Part shown: positions 41,115 through 53,180 of the stretch, piece after piece | Position numbering within the stretch: the stretch's first letter is position 1 | Layout: every line of letters starts with the position of its first letter | Assembly: GCF_017355985.1 (NCBI RefSeq) | Contig: NZ_JAFIQU010000007.1 | Coordinates: 1 to 64,000 of the forward strand | Reading direction: 5' to 3' | From: Arenibaculum pallidiluteum | GTDB lineage: Bacteria > Pseudomonadota > Alphaproteobacteria > Azospirillales > Azospirillaceae | Length of the DNA stretch: 64,000 nt | Notes under the pieces: generated by a model | Told to the model about the DNA's origin: nothing | Databases searched by the model: none | What the model saw: only the letters and a program-made list of their open reading frames with translations | Translations under genes and position numbers: made by a program

Positions 41115-43793
41115 CTAGCCCGCCAGGGTCTTCAGCCGGTAAAGCGTCTCCAGCGCGGCGCGCGGGGTCAGGGAGTCCGGGTCGATCTCGGCCAGCGCGG
41201 TCTCCACCGCCGACGGGGCGGGGGGCGCGGCCTCCGCCGGCTCGTCCCGGCGCCCGAGCGCGCTGAACAGCGGCAGGTCGTCGGCCAGCGAGTCCAGGCC
41301 GCCGCGCTGGCCACCCTTTTCGAGCGTGCGCAGGACCTGCTCGGCCCGGCGCACGACCTCGCGCGGAAGGCCGGCGAGCTTCGCTACATGGATGCCGTAG
41401 CTGCGGTCGGCGGCACCCGACGCGACCTCGTGCAGGAAGACGACCTCGCCCTTCCATTCCTTGATGCGCATGGTGTGGCAGGACAGCGCCGGCAGCTTCG
41501 CCGCCAGCGCGGTGAGCTCGTGGTAGTGCGTCGCGAAGAGCGAGCGGCAGCGATTCACCTCGTGCAGGTGCTCCACGCAGGCCCATGCGATGGACAGGCC
41601 GTCATAGGTCGCGGTCCCGCGCCCGATCTCGTCGAGGATCACCAGCGCGCGGGGGCCCGCAAGGTTCAGGATCGCCGCCGTCTCGACCATCTCGACCATG
41701 AAGGTCGAGCGGCCGCGCGCGAGATCGTCGGCCGCGCCGACGCGCGAGAACAGCCGGTCGACCACCCCCACATGGGCCGCCGCCGCGGGAACGAAGCTGC
41801 CCATCTGCGCCAGCACCGCGATCAGCGCGTTCTGGCGCAGGAAGGTGGACTTGCCCGCCATGTTCGGGCCGGTCAGCAGCCACAGCCGGTCGTCCGGCGT
41901 CAGACGGCAGTCGTTGGCGACGAAGGGCCCGGCGCCCGACGCCGCCAGCGCGGGCTCGACGACCGGATGGCGCCCGCCCTCGATCGCGAAGGCCAGCCCG
42001 TCGTCCACGACCGGCCGGCAGTAGCGCTGCTCGTCCGCGATCTCCGCCAGCGCGGCGGCCACATCGATGGCCGCAAGGGCCCTGGCGGCGGCGCCCACGG
42101 GCTCGGCCTGCGCCAGCACCTCGGCGCTCAGCCCCTCGAAGACCTGCAGCTCCAGCGCCAGCGCCTTGTCCGCAGCCTCCGAGATCCGCCGCTCCAGCTC
42201 CGAGAGCTCGACCGTGGTGAAGCGCACCGCGCTCGCCAGGGTCTGGCGGTGGATGAACAGCTCCGCCGCCTTGCCGGAGCCCAGCTTGTCGGCCTGGCCG
42301 GGGGAGACCTCGATGTAGTAGCCGAGCACGTTGTTGTGCCGGATCTTCAGCGTCGGCACACCGGCCGCCTCCGCGTAGCGGAGCTGCATGGCCGCGATCA
42401 GGCGCCGGCTCTCGTCGCGCAGAGCCACGAGCTCGTCGAGCTCGGCCGAGAAGCCCGCGGCCACGAAGCCGCCGTCCCGGGCGAGCAGCGGCAGCTCCGG
42501 CGCCAGCGCCCGGGCCAGCAGCCCGGTCAGCGCCGCGTGCTCGCCAAGGCCGCGCGCCGCGCGCTCCAGCCCAGGGGGCAGGGCGCCCAGGCGCGGCCCC
42601 TCGAGCAGCCGGCGGGCCTCCGCCGCCCGGCCGAGCCCGTCGCGTACCGCCGCAAGGTCCCGCGGGCCGCCCCGGCCGAGGGACAGGCGCGACAGCGCCC
42701 GCTCGACGTCGGGCGCGGCGCGCAGCAGGGCGCGCAGGTCGGCGCGCAGCCCGGATTCGCCCAGCAGGAACTCGACCATGTCGAGGCGCCTATTGATGCG
42801 GGCCGGGTCGGTCAGGGGCGCCGCGAGCTGGGCCGCGAGCAGCCGGGCGCCGGGCCCGGTGATGGTGCGGTCGATCGAGGCCAGCAGCGATCCCTTGCGC
42901 TCGCCAGCCTGGGTGCGCGTCAGCTCCAGGCTGCGCCGGGTGGCGGCATCGATCTCCATGACCGCGCCCTGGGCCAGCTGGCGCGGCGGAGCGAGGCGCG
43001 GCAGCTTGCCCTTCTGCGTGAGCTCCACATAGTCGACCAGCGCGCCGGCCGCGGCGACCTCGGCCCGTGAGAAGTTGCCGAACGCGTCCAGCGTGCCGAC
43101 GCCGTAGACGCCGAGCAGCCGGCGCCGGCCGTTCTCGCTGTCGAAGCGGCTGGCAGGCTGCACCGTCAGCCGATGCTTCCAGTCGCCGAAGAGCTCGAAC
43201 AGCTCGGGCTGCTGGACGAGCTTCTCGGAGACCACGAGCTCCTGCGGGTCGAGCCGGGTCAGCGCCGCGGGCAGGCCGCCCCGGTCCACGGGCTGCGTCG
43301 ACAGCTCGCCCGTCGACAGGTCCAGCCAGGCCAGCCCCATCACGCCCGCGGCCTCGGCCAGCGCCGACAGGTAGTTGTTGGCCCGCGCGTCCAGCAGGCT
43401 GTCCTCGGTCAGGGTGCCCGGGGTGATCACGCGGATCACCGCCCGCTTGACCACCGACTTGCCGCCCCGCCGCTTGGCTTCGGCCGGATCCTCCATCTGC
43501 TCGCAGACGGCCACGCGGAAGCCCTGGCGGATCAGGCGCGACAGGTAGCTCTCGTGGCTGTGGACGGGCACCCCGCACATGGGGATGTCCTCGCCGGCAT
43601 GCTGGCCGCGCTTGGTCAGGGTTATGTCGAGCGCGGCGGCGGCCCGGACGGCGTCGTCGAAGAACAGCTCGTAGAAATCGCCCATGCGGTAGAACAGCAG
43701 GCAGTCGGGATGGGCCTGCTTGATCTCCAGGTACTGCGCCATCATCGGCGTGGCGCCGGCGACGATGTCGGGGCTTTCGTTGCGGTCTGGCAC
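41115..43793 (-). CDS. mutS: DNA mismatch repair protein MutS
   Basis: An 892-residue mismatch-recognition ATPase. The N-terminal mismatch-binding domain has the Phe-x-Glu motif in [14 protein letters not shown] (DFYELF). The ATPase domain has Walker [21 protein letters not shown] (about residue 645), then [15 protein letters not shown] and Walker [21 protein letters not shown]. The C-terminal tail with the tetramer region is present. The start is GTG at 43793; the next in-frame ATG pair is at 43745/43742, directly before the conserved AQYLEIK, and cannot be excluded. Confidence 0.97.
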   Translation of the reverse strand: MPDRNESPDIVAGATPMMAQYLEIKQAHPDCLLFYRMGDFYELFFDDAVRAAAALDITLTKRGQHAGEDIPMCGVPVHSHESYLSRLIRQGFRVAVCEQMEDPAEAKRRGGKSVVKRAVIRVITPGTLTEDSLLDARANNYLSALAEAAGVMGLAWLDLSTGELSTQPVDRGGLPAALTRLDPQELVVSEKLVQQPELFELFGDWKHRLTVQPASRFDSENGRRRLLGVYGVGTLDAFGNFSRAEVAAAGALVDYVELTQKGKLPRLAPPRQLAQGAVMEIDAATRRSLELTRTQAGERKGSLLASIDRTITGPGARLLAAQLAAPLTDPARINRRLDMVEFLLGESGLRADLRALLRAAPDVERALSRLSLGRGGPRDLAAVRDGLGRAAEARRLLEGPRLGALPPGLERAARGLGEHAALTGLLARALAPELPLLARDGGFVAAGFSAELDELVALRDESRRLIAAMQLRYAEAAGVPTLKIRHNNVLGYYIEVSPGQADKLGSGKAAELFIHRQTLASAVRFTTVELSELERRISEAADKALALELQVFEGLSAEVLAQAEPVGAAARALAAIDVAAALAEIADEQRYCRPVVDDGLAFAIEGGRHPVVEPALAASGAGPFVANDCRLTPDDRLWLLTGPNMAGKSTFLRQNALIAVLAQMGSFVPAAAAHVGVVDRLFSRVGAADDLARGRSTFMVEMVETAAILNLAGPRALVILDEIGRGTATYDGLSIAWACVEHLHEVNRCRSLFATHYHELTALAAKLPALSCHTMRIKEWKGEVVFLHEVASGAADRSYGIHVAKLAGLPREVVRRAEQVLRTLEKGGQRGGLDSLADDLPLFSALGRRDEPAEAAPPAPSAVETALAEIDPDSLTPRAALETLYRLKTLAG

Positions 43794-43983
43794 TGGGGAA
43801 GGTCCGGCGACGGGCGGAATTTCGGCAACCTAGCACGCCGCGCGCACGGGCGGGAGGGCGCGCGGCCCCATCCCCGCGGCGGCTGGTCCCGTTCCGGATT
43901 CCCGAGCGTTCGTGTACAAGCAGGGATCGCCGCGGGCCCGCCCGCGGCGTCGGAAGGCACGGGGAACGGGAGATTTGGCGCTC

Positions 43984-44499
43984 ATGGCGACCAGGGACGC
44001 AGTCGGCGGGGACGGGATCCGCGAGGTGGTGGCGCTCTTCGAGAGCCGGGCGGCCTTCGACCGGGCGGTCGAGGGGCTGCTCGTGGCCGGCTTCACGCGC
44101 GCCGACCTCAGCGTCCTGTCGAGCCACGAGAGCCTGGACGCGGCCGGCCGGCCGGCCAAGCCGGCGGACCAGGCCCTGGCGGCCATGGTGGGCGAGCTCA
44201 GCTACGCGTTCCCGCTGACCACGGCGGGGCTCTTCGCGATCGTGGGCGGCCCCATCACCGCGGCCGTGGCCGCCGCCGTGGCGGCCGGGGTCGGCGGCGC
44301 GGCGGTGAAGGAATACCTGGACCAGGTGACCGCGAAGCCGCACACCGAGGACTTCGCCCGCGCGCTCGAGGCCGGCGGCGTGATCCTGTGGGCGCGGGTC
44401 GGCCGCGACGCCGCGCGCGAGGAGGCCGCGCGCCGCGCCCTCGCCGCGGCCGGCGGGCGCAACGTCCATCTGGTCGAGCGGAACGAACAATCGGCATAG
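43984..44499 (+). CDS. General-stress 17M/YflT-like protein with glycine-zipper
   Basis: A 171-residue protein. The N-terminal region VVALFESRAAFDRAVEGLLV followed by AGFTRADLSVLS resembles the YflT/general-stress 17M fold. A central hydrophobic glycine/alanine-rich segment (LFAIVGGPITAAVAAAVAAG) looks like a membrane-active glycine zipper. The C-terminal part (VILWARVGRDAAREEAARRA) completes the domain. ATG at 43984. It is divergent from mutS. The biochemical role is unknown. Confidence 0.65.
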   Translation: MATRDAVGGDGIREVVALFESRAAFDRAVEGLLVAGFTRADLSVLSSHESLDAAGRPAKPADQALAAMVGELSYAFPLTTAGLFAIVGGPITAAVAAAVAAGVGGAAVKEYLDQVTAKPHTEDFARALEAGGVILWARVGRDAAREEAARRALAAAGGRNVHLVERNEQSA

Positions 44500-44665
44500 G
44501 CTGGGGACGCCCCCGGGTCATAGGGACGCGCGGAAACCCAGGCGGCGCGCCGGTTCAGCGCGTTCATGACCCAGTTGGTTTCCTCAACTTACTTTAAAAC
44601 ATCATTCATTTTCTCCGGCCTAGACGGAAAATTCGCGCGTTCCGTCAGGATCCCGGGGAATTCCG

Positions 44666-46945
44666 TTGAAGCTCAAGACCAAGATCGCCGCCGGCTTCGT
44701 ATCCGTCATCGCATTGTCGGCGGGGTCGGCGGGCTTCGGAGCGCTGAACCTGCAGCGGATCGCCGAGGCCGCCGCCGCGGCCAACGCCATGTCGGGCCTC
44801 GGCGACGCCCTGGCCGATGCGAGGCGGCTGGAAGCCGCGGCGGCGGCGGGCGACCCGCGCCAGGGCGAGGCCGTGGGCGCGCTGCTGGACGCGCTCGCCG
44901 CCAGGGTCGATGCGCTCCAGGCCCAGGGGCTTCCGGTGGACGGCGTCCGCGCCCCGCTCGGCGACTATCGCACGGCCATCGGCGGCGGCGCCGCGGCCTC
45001 GGCGAGCCGGGCCGAGGCTGGAGGGCGGCTGACCGAGGCGCTGTCGCTGATCCAGCGGGTGGCCGAGACGGCCGCGCTCCAGCAGGGCAACGCGGCGCGC
45101 AACCAGCGCGAGCGCGCGGCCCAGATCGGCAAGGAGGCGGCAGGCGCCGCCGGCGCGTCCGAACGGCTCGACATGCTCGCCCAGGTCCTCGGCAGGCTGG
45201 GCACGGCGCGGGGACCTGCGGCCGCCGCGGCGGCCGAGGAGACGGCGCAGCTCGTCCTGGATCTTGACGGGCAGATCCCCATGGGCGACTGGGACGCGCT
45301 CTACGAGGCCGGCGACGTCCTTCGGGCGAAGCTCGGCCGCGGCGAATCGGTACAGGCCGAGGCCGCGGCGGCCGCGGCCGTGGTCGCGCGGCTGCGCGAG
45401 CAGAAGGCGGCCTATGTCGCCGATATCCGCGCCCTCGCGGCCAAGGCCCAGTCCGAGTACGAGGGCGCCATGGCGGCGGCCGTGCGGGCGCAGCGGCTCC
45501 TGACCCTGGTGCGCGAGGTCGAGCTGCTGCGCTGGCAGGAGGACGCCGCGGCGACCGAGACCCGCTCGGCCATGCTCGCTCGGGAGATGCAGGCCGAGGC
45601 CGCGGAGATCCTGAAGGTCGCGCCGGACCTGCTCGGCGCCCGCGAGGTCGAGCCGCTGGCCGCCGGCGTGCCCGGCCATTTCGCCGCCATGGCGGCGGCG
45701 CAGGTCGAACGCGCGCGGGCGGCAGGCGCCATGGACGCGGCCGCCCAGGCGCTGGAGACGCTGGTGCGCGGCCTCGTGCAGGCCGAGCGCGCCGATGCCG
45801 AGCGGGCGGGCGAGCGCTCGCGTGGGCTGCTGATCGCCGCGGCCGCGGCGGCCATCGCGCTGAGCGCGGCGCTGGCCTGGATCATCGGCCGCGGCACTTC
45901 CGTCTCGCTGGAGCGCCTGACGCGGGGCATGCGGGACGTGGCCGCGGGCCGGCTGGACGCCGAGCCGCCGGCCTTCGCCAAGGGCACCGAGCTCGGCGAG
46001 ATGGCCGCAGCCCTGGCGGTCTTCCGGGACAACGCCCTGCGCAACGCGCGGCTGGAGGCCGAGGCCGAGCAGGCCCGCGCGGCGGCCGAGGCCGAGCGCC
46101 GGGAGGCCGTGGCATCGACCCTGGGGCTTTTCGAGCGGACCGTGCGCCGCGTCGTCGGCGAGGTGTCCCAGGCCGCCGAGGCGCTCGAGGCCCAGGCCGC
46201 GGCCCTGGCCGATACCGCCGGCCGCGGCAGCAAGCTCGCCGCCGAGGCCGCGGACGGCACCCGCGCCGCGGACGAGGCCGCGCGCTCGGTCGCGGGCGCG
46301 GCCGAGGGGCTGGCCCATGCCATCGCCGAGATCTCGCAGCGGGTCGAGGAATCCGTGCACACCGCCAAGGGCGCGGTCGGCGAGACCGTCGCCGCGCGCG
46401 AGCGGCTGGACCAGCTCTCCGAGGCCGCGGGCCAGGTCGAGGGAATCGTGGCGCTGATCGGCGACATCGCGACCCAGACGAACCTGCTGGCCCTGAACGC
46501 CACCATCGAGGCGGCGCGCGCCGGCGAGGCCGGAAAGGGCTTCGCCGTCGTCGCCGGCGAGGTGAAGAACCTGGCGGGCCAGTCGGCGGGCGCCACGGGC
46601 GACATCTCGGCCCGGGTCGCCGCCATGAGCGACACCACTGGGGCCGTGGTCCGCAGCATCGGCGCCGTCGCCGAGGCCATCGACCGGATGGAGGGGCTGT
46701 CGGGGTCGGTCGCCTCGGCCGTGGTCGAGCAGGACGCCGCGACGCGCGAGATCGCCCAGGCGGCTGCCCGCGCCGTCTCGGGGACGACCCAGGCGGCGCA
46801 TGCGGTGGGCGAGGTCGGCGCCGCCGCCCGCGACACCGGGACGGCCGCCTCCGAACTGGCGGCGGCGGCCACCACGCTGGGCCGGCTGTCGGACGAGCTC
46901 TCGCGCTCGGTCGAGGATTTCGTGGCGCGCGCCCGCGAGGCGTGA
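44666..46945 (+). CDS. Methyl-accepting chemotaxis protein
   Basis: A 759-residue chemoreceptor. Membrane spans at about 7-27 and 388-410 ([20 protein letters not shown]) bound a roughly 360-residue helical periplasmic sensor of no recognised ligand class. A HAMP domain follows (about 412-465). The signalling hairpin tip is [20 protein letters not shown] at about residue 610, followed by [15 protein letters not shown]. No C-terminal CheR/CheB pentapeptide is present. The frame begins with TTG at 44666 ([11 protein letters not shown]) with GGGGAA upstream; no ATG or GTG fits better. The 100 bases before it are AT-rich and hold the promoter. Confidence 0.92.
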   Translation: MKLKTKIAAGFVSVIALSAGSAGFGALNLQRIAEAAAAANAMSGLGDALADARRLEAAAAAGDPRQGEAVGALLDALAARVDALQAQGLPVDGVRAPLGDYRTAIGGGAAASASRAEAGGRLTEALSLIQRVAETAALQQGNAARNQRERAAQIGKEAAGAAGASERLDMLAQVLGRLGTARGPAAAAAAEETAQLVLDLDGQIPMGDWDALYEAGDVLRAKLGRGESVQAEAAAAAAVVARLREQKAAYVADIRALAAKAQSEYEGAMAAAVRAQRLLTLVREVELLRWQEDAAATETRSAMLAREMQAEAAEILKVAPDLLGAREVEPLAAGVPGHFAAMAAAQVERARAAGAMDAAAQALETLVRGLVQAERADAERAGERSRGLLIAAAAAAIALSAALAWIIGRGTSVSLERLTRGMRDVAAGRLDAEPPAFAKGTELGEMAAALAVFRDNALRNARLEAEAEQARAAAEAERREAVASTLGLFERTVRRVVGEVSQAAEALEAQAAALADTAGRGSKLAAEAADGTRAADEAARSVAGAAEGLAHAIAEISQRVEESVHTAKGAVGETVAARERLDQLSEAAGQVEGIVALIGDIATQTNLLALNATIEAARAGEAGKGFAVVAGEVKNLAGQSAGATGDISARVAAMSDTTGAVVRSIGAVAEAIDRMEGLSGSVASAVVEQDAATREIAQAAARAVSGTTQAAHAVGEVGAAARDTGTAASELAAAATTLGRLSDELSRSVEDFVARAREA

Positions 46946-46950
46946 GCGCG

Positions 46951-46977
46951 GCCGGCGCGGGCGAGGCCCGCGCCGGC
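46951..46977. terminator. Strong hairpin between convergent genes
   Basis: A 12-base perfect inverted repeat GCCGGCGCGGGC/GCCCGCGCCGGC with a 3-base loop lies between the chemoreceptor stop (46945) and the dehydrogenase stop (46986). No U tract is present. It could end transcription from both sides. Confidence 0.6.
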
Positions 46978-46985
46978 GGGATCCC

Positions 46986-48068
46986 TCAGCCCAGCGCGTC
47001 GGCGACGGCCTTGCCGCAGGTCGCGGTGTCGGCCCGGCCGCCGAGATCGCGGGTGCGCAGCCGCTCGTCGGCCAGCACCGTCTCGATGGCGCGCAGGATG
47101 CCCCTGGCCGCCTCGGTCTCGCCCAGGTGCTCCAGCATCATGGCGGCCGACCAGATCTGGCCCACGGGGTTGGCGATGCCCTGGCCCGCGATGTCCGGGG
47201 CCGAGCCGTGCACGGGCTCGAAGAGCGAGGGGAATTTGCGCTCGGGATTGATGTTGCCCGACGGGGCGATGCCGATCGTCCCGGTGCAGGCGGGCCCCAG
47301 GTCCGACAGGATGTCGCCGAACAGGTTGGAGCCGACCACCACGTCGAAGCGGTCCGGGTTCAGCACGAAATGCGCCGCCAGGATGTCGATGTGGTACTTG
47401 TCCCAGCGCACATCGGGATAGGCCTTCGCCATCTCTTCCACCCGCTCGTCCCAATAGGGCATCGTGATGGAGATCCCGTTGGACTTCGTCGCCGAGGTCA
47501 GGTGCTTCTTCTCGCGGCTGCGGGCCAGCTCGAAGGCGTATTTCAGGATCCGGTCGACGCCGACCCGGCTCATGATCGTCTCCTGGATCACGATCTCGCG
47601 CTCGGTTCCGGGATAGACGCGGCCGCCGGCCGCCGAGTACTCGCCCTCCGTGTTCTCGCGCACCACGAAGAAGTCGATGTCGCCGGGCTTGCGGCCGGCC
47701 AGCGGCGACGGCACGCCCGGCATCAGCCGGACCGGGCGCAGGTTCACGTACTGGTCGAACTCGCGCCGGAACTGCAGCAGCGAGCCCCAGAGCGACACGT
47801 GGTCCGGCACCGTCGCCGGCCAGCCGACGGCGCCGAAGAAGATCGCATCATGCGAGCCGATCCGGGCCTTCCAGTCCTCGGGCATCATGCGCCCGTGCCT
47901 GGCATAGTAGTCGCAGGAGGCGAAGTCGAAGCTGTCGAAGCGCAGGTCGAGCTTGAACTTCGATGCGGCGGCCTCGAGCACGCGCAGCCCTTCGGGCACG
48001 ACCTCCTTGCCGATCCCGTCCCCGGGGATCACGGCGATGCGGTAGGCGTTCGACTTCCCGATGCTCAT
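46986..48068 (-). CDS. Tartrate dehydrogenase / D-malate dehydrogenase (decarboxylating)
   Basis: A 360-residue NAD-dependent beta-decarboxylating dehydrogenase of the isopropylmalate/isocitrate family. The N-terminus RIAVIPGDGIGKEVVPEGLR and the C-terminal NLFGDILSDLGPACTGTIGI then GSAPDIAGQGIANPVGQIWS are typical. The early loop (FDFASCDYYARHGRMMPEDW) and LNLRPVRL-like NLRPVRLMPGVPSPL mark the TtuC/DmlA subgroup, so D-malate or tartrate rather than 3-isopropylmalate. ATG at 48068 has AGGAAGG upstream. It is divergent from the dehalogenase gene. Confidence 0.88.
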   Translation of the reverse strand: MSIGKSNAYRIAVIPGDGIGKEVVPEGLRVLEAAASKFKLDLRFDSFDFASCDYYARHGRMMPEDWKARIGSHDAIFFGAVGWPATVPDHVSLWGSLLQFRREFDQYVNLRPVRLMPGVPSPLAGRKPGDIDFFVVRENTEGEYSAAGGRVYPGTEREIVIQETIMSRVGVDRILKYAFELARSREKKHLTSATKSNGISITMPYWDERVEEMAKAYPDVRWDKYHIDILAAHFVLNPDRFDVVVGSNLFGDILSDLGPACTGTIGIAPSGNINPERKFPSLFEPVHGSAPDIAGQGIANPVGQIWSAAMMLEHLGETEAARGILRAIETVLADERLRTRDLGGRADTATCGKAVADALG

Positions 48069-48194
48069 GGGCTGCGCTTCCTTCCTGTTGCCGGGTGATG
48101 CCGGCCCGGCCGCCGCGGCGGGTCCGCGGCTGGACAGGGCGGGCCGGCCATGCTTGCCTGATCGGCAGTGTAGCCCATCACGATTGCCCCAGGC

Positions 48195-49088
48195 ATGCCG
48201 CTTGCGCCGAGTCTGATCCCCGGTTTCGCGACCCGCGACATCGAAACGCCCCAGGTCCGCATCCGCGCGTCGGTCGGCGGCTCGGGGCCGCCGCTGCTCC
48301 TGCTGCACGGGCATCCGCAGAACCATGCGACCTGGCACCGGGTCGCGCCGCGCCTGGCCCGGGACTTCACGGTGGTGGCCGCCGACCTGCGGGGCTACGG
48401 GGATTCCGAGAAGCCCGCGGGCGGCGACGGGCACGCGAACTATTCCAAGCGCGCCATGGCCGCGGACCAGGTCGCGGCGATGCGTGCGCTGGGCTTCGCG
48501 CGCTTCGCCGTGGTCGGCCACGACCGCGGCGGCCGCGTCGCGCACCGCATGGCGCTGGACCATCCCGAGGCGGTCTCGCGCCTCGCGGTCCTCGACATCG
48601 CCCCCACCGCGACCATGTACGCTCGCACCGACAAGGAGTTCGCGACCCGGTACTTCTGGTGGTTCCTGCTGATCCAGCCCTACGACCTGCCGGAGCGGCT
48701 GATCGGCGCCGATCCCGAATACTTCCTGCGCAAGCATGTCGAGACCCAGATGAAGCGGCCCGGGGCGGCGGACGAGCGGGTCTTCCAGGACTACCTGCGC
48801 TGCTACCGCGACCCCGCGACCCGCCATGCCATCTGCGAGGACTACCGGGCGGCGGCGACCATCGACCTCGAGCACGACGCCGCGGATGCGGATGCCAGGA
48901 TTGCCGCGCCCCTGCTGGCGCTCTGGGGCGCGCTGGGCACGGTCGGCCGGCTGTACGACGTGCTGGAGACCTGGCGCGAGAAGGCGCTGGACGTCCGCGG
49001 CCGGGGACTTCCCTGCGGGCACACCCTGCAGGAGGAGGCTCCCGAGGAGACGCTGGCGGAGCTGCTCGCCTTCCTGCACGAAGGGTGA
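48195..49088 (+). CDS. Fluoroacetate/haloacetate dehalogenase-like alpha/beta-hydrolase
   Basis: A 297-residue alpha/beta-hydrolase. HGHPQ marks the oxyanion region. The nucleophile is Asp110 in GHDRGGRVAHR, and Arg111 and Arg114 match the carboxylate-binding pair of Rhodopseudomonas fluoroacetate dehalogenase; Asp134 (AVLD) also falls at the same number, and the catalytic His is in PCGHTLQEEAP. In the halide pocket the expected His155-Trp156 is Trp155-Trp156, while a Tyr occurs in CEDYRAA. So the reaction type is clear but fluoride handling may differ. Hydrolysis of halo- or related 2-substituted acetates is inferred. Confidence 0.85.
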   Translation: MPLAPSLIPGFATRDIETPQVRIRASVGGSGPPLLLLHGHPQNHATWHRVAPRLARDFTVVAADLRGYGDSEKPAGGDGHANYSKRAMAADQVAAMRALGFARFAVVGHDRGGRVAHRMALDHPEAVSRLAVLDIAPTATMYARTDKEFATRYFWWFLLIQPYDLPERLIGADPEYFLRKHVETQMKRPGAADERVFQDYLRCYRDPATRHAICEDYRAAATIDLEHDAADADARIAAPLLALWGALGTVGRLYDVLETWREKALDVRGRGLPCGHTLQEEAPEETLAELLAFLHEG

Positions 49089-49192
49089 AGCCGATCGCGC
49101 CGCCGCAGGCCGCGCTTGTCACGGGCCGCGGCGCGTCCGATCATCGGGCCAGGCCGCCGCAGAGCGCGCCGAACGGGGGGATACGAGAGATC

Positions 49193-50278
49193 ATGGGCGC
49201 CCAGATCCTGCGCACGACCATTGCCGGCAGCCTGCCGAAGCCATCCTGGCTGGCCGAGCCCGCGAAGCTGTGGGCGCCCTGGCGCCTGTCCGGCGACGCG
49301 CTGGCGGAGGCCAAGCGCGATGCCACCGTCCTCGCCATCAAGGAGCAGGAGGACGCCGGGATCGACATCGTCGGCGACGGCGAGCAGGCCCGCCAGCACT
49401 TCGTCCACGGCTTCGTGGAGCGGATCGGCGGCGTCGACTTCGAGAAGCGGGTCACCATGGGGATCCGCAACAACCGCTACGACGCGCAGGTGCCCACGGT
49501 CACCGGTCCCCTTCACCGGCTCGGGCCCGTCCACCGCTTCGAGGCCGAGATCGCGCGCGCCCACACGCGGCGCCCGCTGAAGTTCACGCTGCCCGGTCCC
49601 ATGACGATCATCGACACCATCGCCGACGGCTACTACGGCGACCGCGTCAGGATGGCCATGGCCTTCGCCGACCTGCTGAACGAGGAAGCGCGGGAGCTGG
49701 AGGCGATCGGCGTCGACGTGATCCAGTTCGACGAGCCCGCCTTCAACGTCTACATGGACCAGGTCCGCGACTGGGGGATAGAGGCGCTGCACCGCGCCGC
49801 CGCGGGACTGCGGTGCCGGACCGCCGTGCACATCTGCTACGGCTACGGGATCAAGGCCAACCTGGACTGGAAGGAGACGCTGGGCTCGGAGTGGCGCCAG
49901 TACGAGGAGACCTTCCCGCATCTGGCCCGCAGCCGCATCGACCAGATCTCCCTGGAATGCGCGAACTCGCGCGTGCCGATCAACCTCATCGGCCTGCTGG
50001 AGGGAAAGGACGTGCTGGTCGGGGCCATCGACGTCGCCAGCAATGTCGTCGAGACGCCCGAGGACGTCGCTGCGACGATCCGGCGCGCGCTCGACTTCGT
50101 GGCGCCCGAGAAGCTTTTCCCCTGCACCAACTGCGGCATGGCGCCGATGCCTCGGGACGTGGCCCGCGGGAAGCTGCGCGCGCTCGCGGCCGGGGCCGCG
50201 CTCGTCCGCGCTGAACTCGGGGCCTCTGAACTCGGGGCCTCTGCTCTCGGGGGCGCCAAGCTCGGGGGCAGGGCGTGA
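49193..50278 (+). CDS. Core MetE-like zinc methyltransferase
   Basis: A 361-residue protein equal to the C-terminal barrel of cobalamin-independent methionine synthase; the N-terminal half of MetE is absent. All four zinc ligands are present: His-x-Cys in VHICYGYGI (about residue 213), Glu in ISLECANS and Cys in CTNCGMAPMP. The N-terminal IAGSLPKPSW resembles the substrate-binding start of the family. Such core-MetE proteins may take methyl groups from methylcobalamin or other donors rather than from folate. The C-terminal tail ELGASELGASALGG comes from a 15-bp repeat directly before the stop and is probably disordered. Confidence 0.85.
   Translation: MGAQILRTTIAGSLPKPSWLAEPAKLWAPWRLSGDALAEAKRDATVLAIKEQEDAGIDIVGDGEQARQHFVHGFVERIGGVDFEKRVTMGIRNNRYDAQVPTVTGPLHRLGPVHRFEAEIARAHTRRPLKFTLPGPMTIIDTIADGYYGDRVRMAMAFADLLNEEARELEAIGVDVIQFDEPAFNVYMDQVRDWGIEALHRAAAGLRCRTAVHICYGYGIKANLDWKETLGSEWRQYEETFPHLARSRIDQISLECANSRVPINLIGLLEGKDVLVGAIDVASNVVETPEDVAATIRRALDFVAPEKLFPCTNCGMAPMPRDVARGKLRALAAGAALVRAELGASELGASALGGAKLGGRA
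50211..50270. repeat. 15-bp repeat at the end of the MetE-like gene
   Basis: CTGAACTCGGGGCCT twice exactly (50211-50225, 50226-50240), then two diverged copies to 50270, ending 5 bases before the TGA stop. In frame it encodes repeats of AELGAS type, extending the protein's C-terminus beyond the conserved domain. Confidence 0.9.
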
Positions 50279-50308
50279 CGCCGTCCCGGCCGGGCGCCGG
50301 GACCCGGC

Positions 50309-50566
50309 TCAGTCCGGGTCGTAGCCCTTGTCGCGCATGCACTTGGCGAAGAATTCTCGGCGGTAGCGGGCCTGCGGCGTCTCGGCGCTCGGGCGGCGCG
50401 GATAGCCTCGCAGCAGCATGCGCTCGTCCACCTGGTCGTCGCAGTCCGCAAGCGCGACCTCGCGTGCGGCGGGTGTCGGCGACCAGGCGCGCTCCGGGTT
50501 GACCTCGCCCCCGCCGCAACCGACGAGCAGGCCGGAAAGCAACAGGAAACCGAGCAGTCGTCCCAT
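50309..50566 (-). CDS. Small lipoprotein
   Basis: An 85-residue predicted outer-membrane lipoprotein. Signal LLGFLLLSGLLVGC ends in a lipobox (LVGC), then GGGEVNPERAW. Two further Cys (ALADCDDQ and FFAKCMRDKGYDPD) could form a disulfide, and a YRREFFAKCMRDKGY C-terminal motif is common in short secreted proteins of this class. ATG at 50566. It is convergent with the MetE-like gene and divergent from maeB. No function can be assigned. Confidence 0.7.
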   Translation of the reverse strand: MGRLLGFLLLSGLLVGCGGGEVNPERAWSPTPAAREVALADCDDQVDERMLLRGYPRRPSAETPQARYRREFFAKCMRDKGYDPD

Positions 50567-50696
50567 GGAAAGCGTCCCGCAGCCAGGGGTCACAGCCGGT
50601 CCGAGACTATACGACCCGGTTGCAGTTTTATAGCTCTCCACACGCGCCCAGCCGACACGAACGGGCACCCCTTCCGAAGAACCGAACGGACCGACG

Positions 50697-52967
<2,271 letters not shown>

Positions 52968-53058
52968 CGTGGTCGGCTCGGCGCCCGTCCCGGGGGCAGG
53001 AGCGGGCGCGGGCGGGTTAGGACAGGGAACAGTTTCCCCGCCTGATCGTCGGGAAAGC

Positions 53059-53091
53059 TTGAATTTTCCATGACGCCCGTCCGGACGGGCG
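53059..53091. promoter_or_regulatory. Motif shared by phoR and chemoreceptor leaders, with palindrome
   Basis: TTGAATTTTCCATGACGCC (53059-53077) matches 16 of 19 bases of 55092-55110 before the second chemoreceptor. Both lie about 105-120 bases upstream of the respective start. On the reverse strand each contains TCAT with a TCAW 11 bases on, a weak Pho-box-like spacing. It overlaps the 18-base perfect palindrome CGCCCGTCCGGACGGGCG (53074-53091). Confidence 0.4.
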
Positions 53092-53180
53092 CGGGCTGGT
53101 GTACAGTGGCGCCCGGGCCGCGCCGCGTCCCCCGAACCCGCACCGAAACAGGCCGCAGAAAGCGGCCATAGAAACGGCCC

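Noticed and set aside
44585-44640. Sigma28 flagellar promoter before the first chemoreceptor
   Set aside because: TAAA and GCCTAGAC are 19 bases apart; the sigma28 spacer is about 15, so the match fails.
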